Shown here piece after piece: positions 16,787 through 25,374 of a DNA stretch of 39,802 bases. The number at the start of each line of letters is the position of its first letter. The first letter of the stretch is position 1. The notes beneath the pieces are model-generated. The model did not search any database, was not told the origin of the DNA, and saw only the letters and a list, made by a program, of their open reading frames with translations. The stretch is taken from assembly GCA_947455455.1 (NCBI GenBank), contig CANGOE010000019.1:1-39802 (forward strand), given 5' to 3'. Made by a program: the position numbers and the translations under genes. This DNA is from Hyphomicrobiales bacterium. GTDB taxonomy: Bacteria > Pseudomonadota > Alphaproteobacteria > Rhizobiales > Beijerinckiaceae.

Positions 16787-17518
16787 ATCACCGCATACCG
16801 CTTGCACCAAAGCCATGACGGCAACCGCCGCGGTATCGGCCCGCAGGATACGCGGACCCAGTGACAGGACAATGACATCGGGTTGGGCCAGAATAAGGGT
16901 GCGCTCGGCATCGGAAAACCCGCCTTCCGGTCCGACCAGCACGGATATCGTCCTGTCGGGACCAATCGCGGCCAGCGCTTTCAACGGCGAGGTCATCGGG
17001 GCGGCCTCGTCGCAAAACACCAGCACATCATCCTTGCCGCGCTGGGCGAGCATGGTCTCGAGTTTTTGTTCGGGCAGAACCTCCGGCACGGCGATCATCG
17101 TGCATTGCTCGGCGGCTTCGATGGCATTGGCCTGCATCCGCTCCAGATTCAAGCGCGAGACCATTGTGTGCAGTGTCATCACCGCGCCAAGACGGGCCGC
17201 GCCCATTTCAACGGCTTTCTGCACCATATAATCCAGCCGCGCCTGTTTGAGCGGGGCGAAAAAATAGCTGATCCGCCCTTGCGGGGCGGGCGGGCGCATG
17301 GCCTGATCGAGATGCAGGGTGACGGCCTTGCGGCCGGTTTCGGCAATATGGCCGCGCCATTCGCCGTCATGATTGTTGAAGGCAATCACCAGATCGCCGA
17401 TTTTGGCGCGCATGACCCTGTCGAGATAATGCGATTGTTCGGGCGACAGCACCACATCCGCGCTCTCGCGCAGGGATGCTTCGACATAGAGCCTGTGTGC
17501 ACGATGATCGGGCCGCAT
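16778..17518 (-). CDS. rsmE: 16S rRNA m3U1498 methyltransferase
   Basis: A 246-residue SPOUT-class methyltransferase that modifies U1498 of 16S rRNA using SAM. The N-terminal PUA-like part (RLYVEASL, VLSPEQSHYLDRVMRAKIGD) and the C-terminal knotted part (VLVGPEGGFSDAERTLI, LGPRILRADTAAV) match RsmE. The ATG at 17518 is preceded by AGGATGGATC; the open frame continues 24 codons further but does not look coding. Length is normal for the family. Confidence 0.95.
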   Translation of the reverse strand: MRPDHRAHRLYVEASLRESADVVLSPEQSHYLDRVMRAKIGDLVIAFNNHDGEWRGHIAETGRKAVTLHLDQAMRPPAPQGRISYFFAPLKQARLDYMVQKAVEMGAARLGAVMTLHTMVSRLNLERMQANAIEAAEQCTMIAVPEVLPEQKLETMLAQRGKDDVLVFCDEAAPMTSPLKALAAIGPDRTISVLVGPEGGFSDAERTLILAQPDVIVLSLGPRILRADTAAVAVMALVQAVCGDLT

Positions 17519-17658
17519 GATCCATCCTGAATAGCCGGTTGACTGATCTCTCTTAACCCGATCGCGACCAAAAGGGGAGAGCACAGCCATGGATCAGCCA
17601 TGATTGCCCTGTAACACGCCAAATTCACGGGACGAGAGAAAAGAAAACCCGTCAAACC

Positions 17659-17687
17659 TTGCCACGTGCCTGCGGCTTGGCTATTAA
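17659..17687 (+). promoter_or_regulatory. Promoter of the secreted four-cysteine protein gene
   Basis: TTGCCA (17659-17664), exactly 17 bases, then TATTAA (17682-17687) is one of the best sigma-70-like matches in the window. Transcription would start near 17694, about 28 bases before the ATG at 17722. The rest of the 203-base gap (17519-17721) shows no gene. Confidence 0.6.
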
Positions 17688-17721
17688 AAAACCAGTGTGA
17701 CGACGCGGAGCGACCGGACTG

Positions 17722-18210
17722 ATGAACGCACGTCTTTTAATCCAACAGAATGCGAGCCTGCGCCACTCCCGCAAGAGTGTGGCAAGCCTGCTGGTCATGC
17801 CTTCCCTGCTGTTTATGTTCGGCATGACGGGGGTTGCCCATGCGCAATCGAATGACTGCAACGCGCTGGGTATGAATTTCCAAAAACGTCAGGCCACCAT
17901 CGAACTGATCCAGAGCTTCAACAAAAAGCCGCCGACAGCCGAACAGGCTTGCGCCTCCTTCACCCGTCTGGTGTCACAAACCAACGAGTTGATGAAAGCG
18001 ATCGAGGAAAACGGGGCGTGGTGCCATGTCCCGCAAGAGATTTTGCCCGGCCTCCAATCCCAAGTGCCGCAGATTGCTGAAGGCCGCAAAAATTCCTGCG
18101 CCGCGGCAGACCAACAGCGCAAGGCCAAATCCGCACCCTCGGCCAGCCCGTTTGGCGGCGGCGACTCGGTTATCGGCGGCGCTGTCAAAATGCCCAAAGG
18201 TGCGCTTTGA
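17722..18210 (+). CDS. Secreted four-cysteine protein, uncharacterised
   Basis: A 162-residue protein with a clear signal peptide: basic N-terminus, hydrophobic core near residues 20-38 and a VAHAQ cleavage site near residue 41. The mature part has four cysteines (SNDCNALG, QACASF, GAWCHV, NSCAAA), enough for two disulfides, in a mainly helical, polar domain. It ends with a glycine/serine-rich tail (SPFGGGDSVIGGAVKMPKGAL). I recognise similar small periplasmic proteins beside rsmE/ubiA in other alphaproteobacteria, but no function. The ATG has GGAG eleven bases upstream and a good promoter. ubiA follows after 38 bases. Confidence 0.8.
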   Translation: MNARLLIQQNASLRHSRKSVASLLVMPSLLFMFGMTGVAHAQSNDCNALGMNFQKRQATIELIQSFNKKPPTAEQACASFTRLVSQTNELMKAIEENGAWCHVPQEILPGLQSQVPQIAEGRKNSCAAADQQRKAKSAPSASPFGGGDSVIGGAVKMPKGAL

Positions 18211-18248
18211 GGCTTGCAGGCCTCCTTGCCTCAGGGGGCTGATCCCCG

Positions 18249-19214
18249 ATGACCCACCCGCAACCGGACCTGTCGGCTGATCCGGCCCTTCCGAAAGACT
18301 CTTTGCCCGATGCCGCCCCCTCGAATTGGGTCGATCACTGGGCTCCCGAAGCCTGGCGGCCGCTGTTGCGTCTGGTGCGGATCGACCGCCCGATCGGCTG
18401 GTGGCTGTTGCTGTTGCCCTGCTGGTGGTCTTCAGCGCTTGCGGCGGTAGCCACAGGCCAGCCTTTTCCCGATCCCGTGCATCTGGTGCTGTTTCTGGTC
18501 GGGGCCATTGCCATGCGCGGGGCAGGCTGTGTCTATAACGACATTATCGACCGCGATCTCGACCGTCAGGTCACCCGCACCCGCAACCGGCCTTTGGCCA
18601 GCGGCGCGGTCAGTGTCAAAGCCGCCTTGGTCCTGCTGGCCGGACTGCTCGGCATCGGCGTCATGGTGCTGTTGTCTTTCAACGGGTTCAGCGTGGTGTT
18701 GGGGCTCTGCTCGGTGGGGCCGATCCTGATCTATCCCTTCATGAAGCGGATCACCTCATGGCCGCAAGCGGTGCTGGGTCTGGCTTTCGCATGGGGCGGG
18801 CTGATCGGCTGGAGCGCCTCGACGGGATCGCTGAGCCTGGCCCCGTGTCTGGTCTATCTGGCGGCCATTTTCTGGACCATCGGCTATGACACCATCTATG
18901 CCATTCAGGATTTCGACGATGACAGCGTGGCCGGTATCCGGTCGACCCCGCGCCTGTTCGGGACATGGACGCAGATCATGGTCGGGCTGTTCTTTGTCCT
19001 CGCCCTCCTCATGCTGGCTTGGGCCTATGCCATCACCGGCACGGGCCTGATCGCGCGGGCCGGTCTGGTGGCCTTTGCCCTGCATCTGGGTTGGCAAGTG
19101 CTCAAAATCGATCTCAAAAACCCCGTGGTTGCCCTGAGATTGTTCCGTTCCAACCGCGATGCGGGATTGATCCTGTTTCTGACATTGTCGGGCGATGCCC
19201 TGTTGCGGTTGTAA
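18249..19214 (+). CDS. ubiA: 4-hydroxybenzoate polyprenyltransferase
   Basis: A 321-residue intramembrane prenyltransferase that attaches the polyprenyl tail to 4-hydroxybenzoate in ubiquinone synthesis. The two aspartate-rich motifs are visible: NDIIDRDLDRQV (NDxxDxxxD) with RTRNRPLASG, and YAIQDFDDDSVAGIRSTP. About eight or nine transmembrane helices follow an N-terminal polar extension of about 35 residues. The ATG at 18249 is preceded by AGGGGG. A GAGGC/GCCTC hairpin (18209-18224) sits in the short gap after the upstream gene, without a U-run. Confidence 0.95.
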   Translation: MTHPQPDLSADPALPKDSLPDAAPSNWVDHWAPEAWRPLLRLVRIDRPIGWWLLLLPCWWSSALAAVATGQPFPDPVHLVLFLVGAIAMRGAGCVYNDIIDRDLDRQVTRTRNRPLASGAVSVKAALVLLAGLLGIGVMVLLSFNGFSVVLGLCSVGPILIYPFMKRITSWPQAVLGLAFAWGGLIGWSASTGSLSLAPCLVYLAAIFWTIGYDTIYAIQDFDDDSVAGIRSTPRLFGTWTQIMVGLFFVLALLMLAWAYAITGTGLIARAGLVAFALHLGWQVLKIDLKNPVVALRLFRSNRDAGLILFLTLSGDALLRL

Positions 19215-19241
19215 CGGGCACAGCCTGCCTGTTTCCCGCTC

Positions 19242-19270
19242 TTGCCGCAGTGCAACAAAATCGTTAGACA
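19242..19270 (+). promoter_or_regulatory. Candidate promoter of the CysQ–lpxK gene block
   Basis: TTGCCG (19242-19247), a 17-base spacer and TAGACA (19265-19270) lie in the 86-base gap after ubiA. Transcription would start near 19277, which argues against the GTG at 19271 as translation start and for the ATGs at 19301 or 19313. Confidence 0.35.
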
Positions 19271-19300
19271 GTGTGGATTGCCTCCTTTGTCGCGCAATCC

Positions 19301-20164
19301 ATGGCGGGTCCCATGATTCCTTCTGTTGATCTCTCCGATCTGTTGGCTTTGAGTCAGGATGCCGCCAGACGGGCCGGTGCGCTGGCACTAGCGCATTTCA
19401 ACCCCGGGTTCAAAACCAGTGCAGGGATCAGCTATAAAGACGGCGGTTCGCCTGTGACCGAAGCCGATCTGGCGGTTGACCGCTTTCTGAAACAGCATTT
19501 GGGCGATATCCGGCCTGATTTCGGCTGGCTTTCGGAAGAAACCGCCGATTCGCCGGAACGGATGAACCATCAGCGCATCTGGATTGTCGATCCGATTGAC
19601 GGCACCAAATCCTTCGCCCGTGGCGATCAGGACTGGACCATCGCCATCGCGCTGGTCGATCAGGGTCAACCTGTGCTCGGGTGTGTCTATGCCCCGACCA
19701 CGCAGGAGATGTTTTCGGCGATTGCCGGCCACGGCGCGTTTTTGAACGGCACCCGCCTGTCCGGCGGCACAAGCGCAACGCTGGAAGGCGCGCGGCTTGT
19801 CGGTCCCAAGCCTCTGGTGGATGCGTTGAGCGGCCTGCATCAGGGCTTTGTGCGCACCGAGCGCGTCCATTCGCTGGCCTTGCGGCTGGCCCGCATTGCC
19901 CAAGGCTGGGCCGATGCCGGCGTGGCCGAAGCCCATGCCCATGATTGGGATCTGGCCGCCGCCCATGTGATCCTGAACGAGGCCGGTCTTGTCCTGCATA
20001 CCCGCGAACAGGCCGTACCGGCTTACAACCGCCCGACAACCCGCCACGCCGCCATTGCCGGCGGTCCGCTCCATCTCGTCACACCGCTGACCGGAATGTT
20101 GCAACGCATCAATCTGGACCGGATTGCGGTGGAAGACGGCACAGCCTCACCCTCCTCCCACTAA
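19301..20164 (+). CDS. CysQ-like inositol-monophosphatase family phosphatase
   Basis: A 287-residue member of the Li+-sensitive, Mg2+-dependent phosphatase superfamily. Metal-site motifs are present: WLSEET, WIVDPIDGTKSFARG and AHDWDLAAAHVI. It is either a 3'(2'),5'-bisphosphate nucleotidase (CysQ, removing PAP) or a histidinol-/inositol-phosphate phosphatase. The TKSF string and the location before DUF4170 and the Kdo/lipid A genes favour the CysQ-type annotation commonly given in this alphaproteobacterial cluster. The start is uncertain: ATG 19301 has no ribosome site; ATG 19313 has GGCGGG but very close. Confidence 0.87.
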   Translation: MAGPMIPSVDLSDLLALSQDAARRAGALALAHFNPGFKTSAGISYKDGGSPVTEADLAVDRFLKQHLGDIRPDFGWLSEETADSPERMNHQRIWIVDPIDGTKSFARGDQDWTIAIALVDQGQPVLGCVYAPTTQEMFSAIAGHGAFLNGTRLSGGTSATLEGARLVGPKPLVDALSGLHQGFVRTERVHSLALRLARIAQGWADAGVAEAHAHDWDLAAAHVILNEAGLVLHTREQAVPAYNRPTTRHAAIAGGPLHLVTPLTGMLQRINLDRIAVEDGTASPSSH

Positions 20165-20186
20165 CCTTGCAAAACGGAGACTTGTG

Positions 20187-20420
20187 ATGACCGACGGCGT
20201 TCAGAAACAATTGCCCCACCTCGTATTCGGGGGCGAACTTGTCAGCCTTGACAGTACCGACTTCCGTGATTTATCGAAGCTGGACATTGTCGGCATTTTC
20301 CCGAATTATGCCTCTGCCCATGCGGCTTGGAAAGCCAAAGCGCAATCAACAGTGGACAATGCCCACATGCGTTATTTCGTTGTGCATCTGCACCGTTTGC
20401 TGGACCCGACCGGTTCGTAA
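20187..20420 (+). CDS. DUF4170 family small protein
   Basis: A 77-residue cytoplasmic protein of the DUF4170 family, recognisable by LVFGGELVSLDST near the start and LDIVGIFPNYASAHAAWKAKAQ followed by the MRYFVVHLHRLLDP ending. Its function is unknown. The family travels with the CysQ-like, DUF374, waaA and lpxK genes in alphaproteobacteria. The ATG at 20187 has CGGAG upstream; the frame continues upstream into the previous gene but that part is not coding. It lies 22 bases after the phosphatase gene and 50 before the acyltransferase. Confidence 0.93.
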   Translation: MTDGVQKQLPHLVFGGELVSLDSTDFRDLSKLDIVGIFPNYASAHAAWKAKAQSTVDNAHMRYFVVHLHRLLDPTGS

Positions 20421-20470
20421 TCCCCTGTTATCTCCATCATAGGATCGGCCTTTGTGCTGAAATCTGCATC

Positions 20471-21193
20471 ATGCTGAAAGCACTGGGTAAAAACATCGCG
20501 GTCCTGAAAGGCCTCGGTCTGATCCTTGCTGGCTATTTGCGGCTGGTGCGTTTCACCTCGCGCGTCACCTATGATCCGCCTGATATGCCGGAGCGGTTGC
20601 TTGCACAGGGTCCGATTGTGGCCGCTCTCTGGCACGGCCAGCATTTGATGGTCCCCTTTGCCAAGCCTGCCGCCATGCCGTTTGCAGTCCTGATTTCGCG
20701 TCACCGCGATGGCGAGATCAATGCCTCCGCCTGCCGCAATTTCGATATCATCCCCACCAGAGGTTCGGGCGGACGTCCCGATCAAAGCGAACGCAAGGGC
20801 GGCGCGGGCGGTTTGCGGGCTTTGATCCGGTTTCTGTCGGACGGGGTCAGCGTCTGCATGACCGCCGATGTCCCCAAAGTGGCGCGGATCGCGGGGGCGG
20901 GCATTATCACGCTGGCCCGGTTGAGCCAAAAACCGATCGTGCCGATTGCCGTGATTTCCAAACGTCACCATATTTTCGACAGCTGGGACCGCGCCACCAT
21001 CGGCCTGCCGTTCAGCCATCTGGTGATTGCCATGGGTGAACCGATCACGGTTGCGCGTGATCTGGACGAGGCCCAACTCGAAACCATCAGAAAAGAACTG
21101 GAAAACCAGCTCGATCTGCTTCATGAACGGGCCTATCAACGGGTTGGGGCGATTGATCCCGGCTGTGATCTGAGAACGGGACCACGATCATGA
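20471..21193 (+). CDS. DUF374 lysophospholipid acyltransferase family protein
   Basis: A 240-residue protein of the DUF374 acyltransferase family. One N-terminal hydrophobic segment (GLGLILAGYLRLVRF) is followed by ALWHGQHLMVPF, LISRHRDGEINA and IPTRGSGGR, the H-containing and substrate motifs of the family, and by VCMTADVPKVARIAGAGI. It probably acylates a glycerolipid or lipid A precursor at the inner membrane; the true acceptor is unknown. The ATG at 20471 lacks a strong ribosome site. Its stop overlaps the waaA start as ATGA (21190-21193), tying it to Kdo transfer. Confidence 0.9.
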   Translation: MLKALGKNIAVLKGLGLILAGYLRLVRFTSRVTYDPPDMPERLLAQGPIVAALWHGQHLMVPFAKPAAMPFAVLISRHRDGEINASACRNFDIIPTRGSGGRPDQSERKGGAGGLRALIRFLSDGVSVCMTADVPKVARIAGAGIITLARLSQKPIVPIAVISKRHHIFDSWDRATIGLPFSHLVIAMGEPITVARDLDEAQLETIRKELENQLDLLHERAYQRVGAIDPGCDLRTGPRS

Positions 21194-22473
21194 TCGGCAA
21201 TCTTGCTCTTAGACTATACAGTTTCTTCACATCGCTCTCGCGGCTGTTTGTCTACGGCCTGTTGCGCCACCGCATGGGCAAGGGCAAAGAGGATGTGGTG
21301 CGGTGGGCCGAACGGCGCGGACGGCCGTCGATGAGCCGGCCCGAGGGTCCGCTGGTCTGGGTGCACGGGGCCAGCGTCGGTGAAACCATCTCCATCCTGC
21401 CGATTGTCGACCGGATTCTGGCCGAGGGCGTGAATGTGCTGATCACCTCGGGCACGGTGACCTCGGCCCGTCTGCTCGACCGCCGCTTGCCGCCGGGGGC
21501 CTATCATCAATATCTGCCGATGGATGTGCCGTTGTATATGCAACGGTTTTTCAACCATTGGCGGCCCGATCTCGGCCTGATTGCCGAGTCCGAATTGTGG
21601 CCCAACATGCTGATGGCCGCGGCCAAGCGCCAGATTCCGGTGGTGTTGATCAATGCCCGCATGTCCGAGCGCAGTTATCGCCGCTGGAAGCGGTTTGGCC
21701 GCATTGCCCGCTCGCTGATGGCGCGGCTCGATCTCTGTCTGGCCCAATCGGACGAGGATGCCCGCCGATTGAGCGAATTGGGTGCGCCACGGGTCACGGT
21801 TACCGGCAACCTCAAATTCGATGTGCCCGCCCCGCCCGCAGACCATGCCAAAGTGGCCGCCCTTGAAGGCCTGATTGCCGGACGCACGGTCTGGATTGCC
21901 GCATCCACCCATCCGGGCGAAGAACAAGCCATTCTCGAAACCCATCGGGCTTTGAGCGGACAGATCCCGCAATTGCTGACCTTCATCGCACCCCGCCATC
22001 CGCAACGCGGCGGGCCGATTTCCGATGCCGCGCTGGCGATGGGGATCACCTGTGGCCGCCGCAGTCAGCGGGCTCTGCCGACCGAAGAGGTCGGGCTTTA
22101 TGTGGTCGATACCATCGGCGAAATGGGCCTGTTCTATCGGGTGTGTCCACTGGCCTTCATGGGGGGATCGCTGATCAATCACGGCGGCCAGAACCCGATC
22201 GAACCGGCCAAGCTCGGCACCGCGATCCTGCACGGCCCCCATGTGCATAATTTCGTCGATACCTATTCCCGCCTCGACCTCGATCAGGGCGCACAGGAAA
22301 TCAGCCTTGAAACCCTGACCGAAACGGTCGGCGAATTGCTGGGCAATCCCGCAAAAATGCGCGAGATGAGCCGCACAGCCAGTCAGGTCATCCTGTCGCT
22401 GTCCGGTGCGGCAGACCGGACCATGAGCGAAATCGCACCCTTTCTGGTGCGCATGCATATCGAAAGCCGCTAA
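21190..22473 (+). CDS. waaA: 3-deoxy-D-manno-octulosonic acid transferase (KdtA)
   Basis: A 427-residue GT30 glycosyltransferase that adds Kdo from CMP-Kdo to lipid IVA. An N-terminal membrane segment (about residues 5-26) is followed by WVHGASVGETISILPIV with the catalytic glutamate, then AESELWPNMLMAA, NARMSERS and the CMP-binding GGSLINHGGQNPIEPA. Length is normal. It overlaps both neighbours (ATGA upstream; its TAA shares the A of the lpxK ATG), so acyltransferase, waaA and lpxK are translated as one coupled unit. Confidence 0.96.
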   Translation: MIGNLALRLYSFFTSLSRLFVYGLLRHRMGKGKEDVVRWAERRGRPSMSRPEGPLVWVHGASVGETISILPIVDRILAEGVNVLITSGTVTSARLLDRRLPPGAYHQYLPMDVPLYMQRFFNHWRPDLGLIAESELWPNMLMAAAKRQIPVVLINARMSERSYRRWKRFGRIARSLMARLDLCLAQSDEDARRLSELGAPRVTVTGNLKFDVPAPPADHAKVAALEGLIAGRTVWIAASTHPGEEQAILETHRALSGQIPQLLTFIAPRHPQRGGPISDAALAMGITCGRRSQRALPTEEVGLYVVDTIGEMGLFYRVCPLAFMGGSLINHGGQNPIEPAKLGTAILHGPHVHNFVDTYSRLDLDQGAQEISLETLTETVGELLGNPAKMREMSRTASQVILSLSGAADRTMSEIAPFLVRMHIESR

Positions 22474-23522
22474 TGCGCGCGCCGTCTTTCTGGTGGCAGT
22501 CAAAACCCACACTGCTGGCGCGTCTGCTCTCCCCGCTCGGCTGGCTCTATGGCCGCATCACCGCCAGCAGGATGGGACGGGAAGGCCGGAAGGCCGATTG
22601 TCCGGTCATCTGCATCGGCAACTGGACGGCGGGCGGGGCGGGCAAAACGCCGGTGGCTTTGGCCATTGCGGCGCTGTTGAAGCAACACGGATGGCATCCG
22701 GTTTTTCTGAGCCGCGGTTATGGCGGCAAATTGGCCGGCCCGCTTCAGGTCGACCCGACAGTCCACGGCCCCGATGACTGCGGCGACGAACCCCTGTTGC
22801 TGGCGAGATGCGCCCCCGCCATTATCGCGCGGGATCGGGTTGCGGGCGCACGATGGGCGGCGCGTCTGGGCAATATCATCATCATGGATGACGGCCTGCA
22901 AAATCCCGCCTTGCAGAAAACGCTGTCCTTTGCCGTGGTGGATGGCACTGTCGGGGTCGGCAACGGCCTGTGTCTACCGGCTGGCCCGTTGCGTGCGCCT
23001 GTTGCCGCGCAATGGCCCCATACCGATGCGATGATTGTGATCTCCCACGACCGCACCCCCAGCCACACCAGCAAAACCATGCCCAAGCCGGTCTTTATCG
23101 GCCATCTCCAGCCCGACCCTGCAATAGCCGATGCCTTGGCAGGACAGGCCGTGCTTGTGGTGGCAGGAATCGGACGGCCGGAAAAAGTCCTGCAAACCCT
23201 GCAACACTTGGGGGCCGGACCCTGCACTTTGCGGGCCTTTGCCGATCATCATCCCTTCACGCGCCAAGAGATCGAGAACCTGATCGGCGAGAGCCTGACA
23301 ATCAATGCCCGACTGGTCACAACCAGCAAGGACCATGTGCGCATCACTGCCTGCGCGCCGGATCTGGCGGAGCATTTCACCATCCTGCCCGTGATGTTCG
23401 TGCCACAGAACGAACAGGCTCTGCTCGCCTTCATTGTGAAAGCCTGCGGACTGGAAAAAGGGGTGACTGCCGATCACAACAGTTCGGGTGACGGCGGCGG
23501 GCTTGATCCCGCAACACCCTAG
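22473..23522 (+). CDS. lpxK: Tetraacyldisaccharide 4'-kinase
   Basis: A 349-residue membrane-associated P-loop kinase that phosphorylates the 4' position of the lipid A disaccharide. The Walker A motif is in GNWTAGGAGKTPVALAI, followed by FLSRGYGGK, DDCGDEPLLLA and IIIMDDGLQNPAL (Walker B-like and catalytic Asp region), then FADHHPFTRQEI. An N-terminal hydrophobic stretch (PTLLARLLSPLGWLYG) is the likely membrane anchor. The first base of the ATG is the last base of the waaA stop. Its TAG stop lies in a CTAG that also ends the opposite-strand DUF2093 gene. Confidence 0.96.
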   Translation: MRAPSFWWQSKPTLLARLLSPLGWLYGRITASRMGREGRKADCPVICIGNWTAGGAGKTPVALAIAALLKQHGWHPVFLSRGYGGKLAGPLQVDPTVHGPDDCGDEPLLLARCAPAIIARDRVAGARWAARLGNIIIMDDGLQNPALQKTLSFAVVDGTVGVGNGLCLPAGPLRAPVAAQWPHTDAMIVISHDRTPSHTSKTMPKPVFIGHLQPDPAIADALAGQAVLVVAGIGRPEKVLQTLQHLGAGPCTLRAFADHHPFTRQEIENLIGESLTINARLVTTSKDHVRITACAPDLAEHFTILPVMFVPQNEQALLAFIVKACGLEKGVTADHNSSGDGGGLDPATP

Positions 23523-23749
23523 TCCCGATGCGGCTGGCTCTGCTCTTTCACACGCTGTAAAACAGCATCGGTCGAGACATAGGCCACTTGCAGATCGACG
23601 CTCCAATAGCGCAAATCGTCGATCAGAATTTTTTCACCCGTCACACCACAGCGCACAAAAGTGCCGGGACGCACAACCGTATAATCGCCATCGAGATATT
23701 CGATCACGGCTTCTTCGTCGGGCATGGAGCGTTCAAAGCGGTTCATCAT
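23519..23749 (-). CDS. DUF2093 family small protein
   Basis: A 76-residue protein of the DUF2093 family: AVIEYLDGDYTVVRPGTFVRC, VTGEKILIDDLRYWSVDLQVAYVS. The family is restricted largely to alphaproteobacteria and has no known function. The single conserved cysteine lies in FVRCGVTG. Two adjacent ATGs (23749 and 23746) can start it; no strong ribosome site is visible. It begins nine bases after the xseA stop, so it is the second gene of an xseA–DUF2093 unit and may depend on xseA translation. Confidence 0.93.
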   Translation of the reverse strand: MMNRFERSMPDEEAVIEYLDGDYTVVRPGTFVRCGVTGEKILIDDLRYWSVDLQVAYVSTDAVLQRVKEQSQPHRD

Positions 23750-23758
23750 GCTGTTGCT

Positions 23759-25234
23759 TTAGCGTGTCTGTCTGTCAGTCGTCAAATCGGGTCCGGTGGA
23801 GGCCTTGCCAACCACCTGCGCCTCGCCATCGGCAAAGCGCAAACGGTAATCGGCGGCGGGGCGGACCTGGCCTGCACTGTTGAGCGGCTGACCGGTCTCG
23901 TCGAGCACCAGCACATAGCCGCGCGCCAGCACACCTTGATAGGACAGAGAGGTCAGTAATTGGCCGACATGATCCAGCCGCTCCTGCCGCCGTTGCAAGT
24001 GCATCCGCACTGTCTGGCGGGTACGGGCCATCATATCGTTGAGCCGCTGTTGATGGTCGATGATCAGCTTGCGCTCGGCCCGCAATTGCGCGGCCTTGGC
24101 GGCGGCCAGACGTTGCACCACCCCGTCGAGACGGGCGCGGGTGGCCTGCACACGCGCCAGCGGTGCATGGCGGGCCAGACGGCGCGACACCTCGACCAAG
24201 CGGTTGCGGTGCCGTTGCGCCCCGCGTGACAGCCCGCCATTCAGCCGTGTAGCCGCCAGATCGAGCCTTTGGCGTGCCCCCGCCAACAGGTCGGACGGAT
24301 CGGGCAAAGCCCGACTGACCGAACGCAGATCGGCGCGACGGCGCTCCAGCAGTCGCAACACCGAAGCCTGAAGCCTGCGCGCATCATCCCCCACCCGCAT
24401 CATCAGTTCCGAGCGGACAGGCACCACCATTTCTGCGGCCCCTGTCGGGGTCGGCGCACGCCGGTCCGCCGCCAGATCCAGCAGGGACCAGTCGGTTTCA
24501 TGGCCGATGGCCGCAATCAGCGGGATCATCGATTGGCTGGCGGCGCGCACCACCCGCTCGTCATTGAACCCCCAAAGATCCTCGATCGAGCCGCCACCGC
24601 GCGCGATAATCAGCACATCGGGACGCGGCAGAGGGCCTTGCACGGGCAATGCGTTGAACCCTTCAATCGCCCGGGTGACCTCCTCGGCGCAGGTTTCCCC
24701 CTGCACCCGCACGGGCCAGACCAGCACATGGCGCGGAAAACGATCGGCCAGACGGTGCAGGATATCGCGGATCACCGCGCCGGTCGGCGAGGTCACAACC
24801 CCGATCACCTGCGGCAGAAACGGCAATAATTGCTTGCGGTCCTCGTCGAACAGGCCTTCTGCCGCCAGACGGCGCTTGCGCTCCTCGAGCTGGGCGAGCA
24901 GGGCCCCCTCGCCCGCCGGCTCCATCGTATCGATCACCAGCTGGTAGCGCGATTGTCCGGCAAAAGTGGTGATTTTCCCGGTGGCGATCACCTCCAGCCC
25001 CATTTCGGGCCGAAACCGCAGACGGCTGACATTGCCGCGCCAGATCACCGAAGACAGGCTGGATTTTTCGTCCTTGATATCCAGATAGACATGGCCGCTG
25101 GCATGGACCGTCACTTTGCCCAATTCACCACGCACCCGCACCTGCCCATAGGCATCTTCGAGCGTGCGCTTGAGCGCGCCCGACAATTCGCTGACGCTCC
25201 ATTCGGGGATGTTGCCGCTTGCTTGCTGTTCCAT
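23759..25234 (-). CDS. xseA: Exodeoxyribonuclease VII large subunit
   Basis: A 491-residue subunit of the single-strand nuclease ExoVII. The N-terminal OB-fold domain (WSVSELSGALKRTLEDAYGQVRVRGELG, HVYLDIKDEKSSLSSVIWRG) is followed by the catalytic core with GVVTSPTGAVIRDILHRLADRFP, IIARGGGSIEDLWGFNDE and IAAIGHETDWSLLDLAADRRAPTPT. A long arginine-rich coiled-coil region (about residues 280-430) and the C-terminal GYVLVLDETGQPL close it. The small subunit xseB is not in the window. ATG 25234 directly follows a promoter-like sequence. Confidence 0.96.
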   Translation of the reverse strand: MEQQASGNIPEWSVSELSGALKRTLEDAYGQVRVRGELGKVTVHASGHVYLDIKDEKSSLSSVIWRGNVSRLRFRPEMGLEVIATGKITTFAGQSRYQLVIDTMEPAGEGALLAQLEERKRRLAAEGLFDEDRKQLLPFLPQVIGVVTSPTGAVIRDILHRLADRFPRHVLVWPVRVQGETCAEEVTRAIEGFNALPVQGPLPRPDVLIIARGGGSIEDLWGFNDERVVRAASQSMIPLIAAIGHETDWSLLDLAADRRAPTPTGAAEMVVPVRSELMMRVGDDARRLQASVLRLLERRRADLRSVSRALPDPSDLLAGARQRLDLAATRLNGGLSRGAQRHRNRLVEVSRRLARHAPLARVQATRARLDGVVQRLAAAKAAQLRAERKLIIDHQQRLNDMMARTRQTVRMHLQRRQERLDHVGQLLTSLSYQGVLARGYVLVLDETGQPLNSAGQVRPAADYRLRFADGEAQVVGKASTGPDLTTDRQTR

Positions 25235-25240
25235 CGGTCC

Positions 25241-25268
25241 ATCATAAGCCAGATTCGGGGATCGCCAA
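25241..25268 (-). promoter_or_regulatory. xseA promoter, possibly giving a leaderless mRNA
   Basis: In the minus direction TTGGCG (25268-25263), a 16-base spacer and TATGAT (25246-25241) form a good promoter. Only six bases, GGACCG, separate the -10 from the xseA ATG at 25234, so transcription would begin at or next to the A of the ATG. There is little room for a ribosome site. Confidence 0.5.
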
Positions 25269-25374
25269 GCCTGAGAACGAGAGAGATGGGGAATAATCGC
25301 CGCCGGCCCTTTGCGGCACGGCCTTCAGGCTTTATGCCTAGTCACAGTCCAGTCAAACCGGAGCGGGATTCGCC

